Translations under genes and position numbers: made by a program
Notes under the pieces: generated by a model
Told to the model about the DNA's origin: nothing
What the model saw: only the letters and a program-made list of their open reading frames with translations
Database searches by the model: none
Assembly (NCBI GenBank): GCA_964019165.1
Contig: OZ025275.1
Span: 13,423,374 to 13,487,373, forward strand
Direction of reading: 5' to 3'
Length of the DNA: 64,000 nucleotides
Source: Mastigias papua
Lineage: Eukaryota > Cnidaria > Scyphozoa > Rhizostomeae > Mastigiidae
Part shown: positions 62,400 through 64,000 of the stretch, in pieces
Numbering within the stretch: the stretch's first letter is position 1
Layout: each line of letters opens with the position of its first letter

Positions 62400-63639
62400 G
62401 AATAAAGATGGGATGAAGAAAGACCATTGTGTACTTTAAAAAATGATAATTTAGGAGGGCAGGGCAGTTGCGTGTTTCCTAAAGGTTGGTGGCTGTGTAA
62501 AATGAAAGAAAAGAAACAAAATGTGCCTGATTTTTATCCAACTTGCGTCAGAGACTCACGGCAGTGTCTCTATGTAGTACCAATTGATATATTTTCATGT
62601 CTCAATGCAATATACAGTGCTCTTTTCACAACCTTTGTTTTATTCTTGACCTCACAGGTAGACCACCCTTATTTCCTTTAAAAGTGATGTTTCTGTTTCT
62701 GTTTCTGTTTCAACGAGAGATTGTATTGCGTGCATAATGCTGCCCTATGCATGTCACGTGAGTTACTGCATAGTTTTGGGAGTATTTGTAAAGAGGTTTT
62801 CAGTGTCTAGGCCCTGTTACTTATTGTCAAGATCAATTGCTTTACGTATTTTGGAGAATAACCTAACAGACCGCAAATAGCGATATCCTAGCAAAATAAT
62901 GCAAAATGTAAAGACTCTTTTATGGAAGAGTTGCACGTCCATTTGCACATGATGTCGGTAGGTTTAAAGTACCCGGGAAAGATAACAAAGACATCGCATT
63001 GATAAAACAGAATGTAAAATGAATGGGATGAGCACAAGAGCATGGTGACCATACTGAGTGAGAGATGATGTTGTAAAAATATTTAGCTTTTGTGTGCTAT
63101 TGTTGAAAGTCGAGTAAATAAATTATGGCAGTAATTTTTCTTGATTTTTGTAAGACTAGCAGCACACACTCAAAGCATTCAGCATTTGTTTTGGGGTGAT
63201 GTCATTTTGATTCTTTCCAAGTAGGCTTTTTGAACTCACTGTACTCACGAGGAACTGGCTAATCTTGACCCGATTTCAAACTGACTCAATGATCATAGTT
63301 TTACTTTCACAAAAGGATTAACTTTTTGTATGTCATTATATGCTGTTCAGTAGCGTAAATTTTCGCTCTTCATACTTTCCAAAGTACATAACTGTGATGC
63401 GTCACTTGTTACAAGTCTCTTCATCCTAAATTCGACACTTGAACGAATAGGTGGTCAGAACTACCACCCTTGTTCAAGAATATCGAACTTCCTGGCAGTT
63501 TGTCCTTAACTCTGTAAGATCCATCACAGTGTCTCAAATGCAATGTAAAAATAATAGGATATCTGCATCGGTTGTTTTTGAATACATAGACTCCTAAATT
63601 CCCCTCACCTTGTATACACACTTTTTTTTAATAGGAAGA
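62400..63639. other. Intergenic, nothing recognised
   Basis: No exon or repeat family recognised; the short open frames lack motifs. Confidence 0.45.
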
Positions 63640-64000
63640 TAGTCTTTAAGAGTATTAAGGCGCAGAATCGCTGAAATTTACGAAAAGCTTAAGATAAATG
63701 CAATGCTCTAGTTTCATAAAGACAGATTTTTTGTTTATATTTGATTATTTTTTAAAGCCAAAACAATTGTGAGTTTTGCATTATATGTTGTAAATCTACG
63801 TATCCAATCTGGGAGACTTTACACAATGGCACGACTCAGCAGTTTTTTGGGAGAGTCCAGTACTATAGTTTTATTTTGTAAACAGTCTGTGAGAATAGAA
63901 ACAAAATCGCTCAATTCAAGGCATGATTTAAGAATAATCTTACTCTGAAAATCAGAAAAATTTTAAGAACATTAGGGCTCTGCGAAAAACCAGGTATTCT
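63640..64000 (+). repeat. Interspersed repeat R3, copy 2 (runs off window)
   Basis: Ordered block similarity to 21238-21590: 'aagagtattaaggcgcagaa', 'aaatgcaatgctctagtttc', 'ctgaaaatcagaaaaatttt', 'gaacattagggctc'. Continues beyond the window edge. Confidence 0.4.

Overview
This looks like nuclear DNA of an invertebrate animal. It is AT-rich and gene-poor. Coding sequence is broken by introns with GT..AG borders. Four metazoan gene families are recognisable (forkhead FoxB, DM-domain DMRT, the penta-EF-hand protein peflin, a BTB/POZ protein), and the rest is full of eukaryotic repeats: LINE tails, tRNA-derived SINEs, a Tigger/pogo transposon, hAT and other terminal-inverted-repeat elements, and very long microsatellites. 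I cannot name the phylum from the sequence. No bacterial, viral, rRNA or CRISPR features were seen.

Layout. 1-10650 is intergenic with scattered old transposons. 10678-11757 holds a compact FoxB gene in one coding exon, with a CRE and a TATA box upstream. 11758-24200 is intergenic: a 370-bp TA array, a 15-bp minisatellite, two copies of a palindromic MITE, LINE 3' ends and a GTATA array. 24201-39662 is the 3' part of a plus-strand BTB gene. Its introns carry a CAT-array/300-bp tandem-repeat mosaic, SINEs, a LINE, CA/TA arrays and a broken Tigger transposase. 42608-47692 is a complete seven-exon peflin gene on the minus strand. It shares a 162-bp head-to-head promoter region with a plus-strand gene (exons 47855-50626) whose short acidic, helical product may be related to TEDC2. 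51755-53398 is a two-exon DMRT gene on the minus strand with DM and DMA domains and an unexpected C-terminal zinc-ribbon-like motif. 53400-64000 has no recognised live gene. It holds a hAT element with a perfect 8-bp target duplication, a head-to-head inverted pair of LINE tails, a 21-bp minisatellite open on both strands and a decayed coding remnant.

The genes do not form a pathway. FoxB and DMRT are developmental transcription factors, peflin is a calcium-dependent adaptor, and the BTB protein is probably an adaptor. The only structural coupling is the peflin/TEDC2-like divergent pair. Exon boundaries were set by hand from splice consensus, reading phase and family knowledge; no transcripts or database searches were available.
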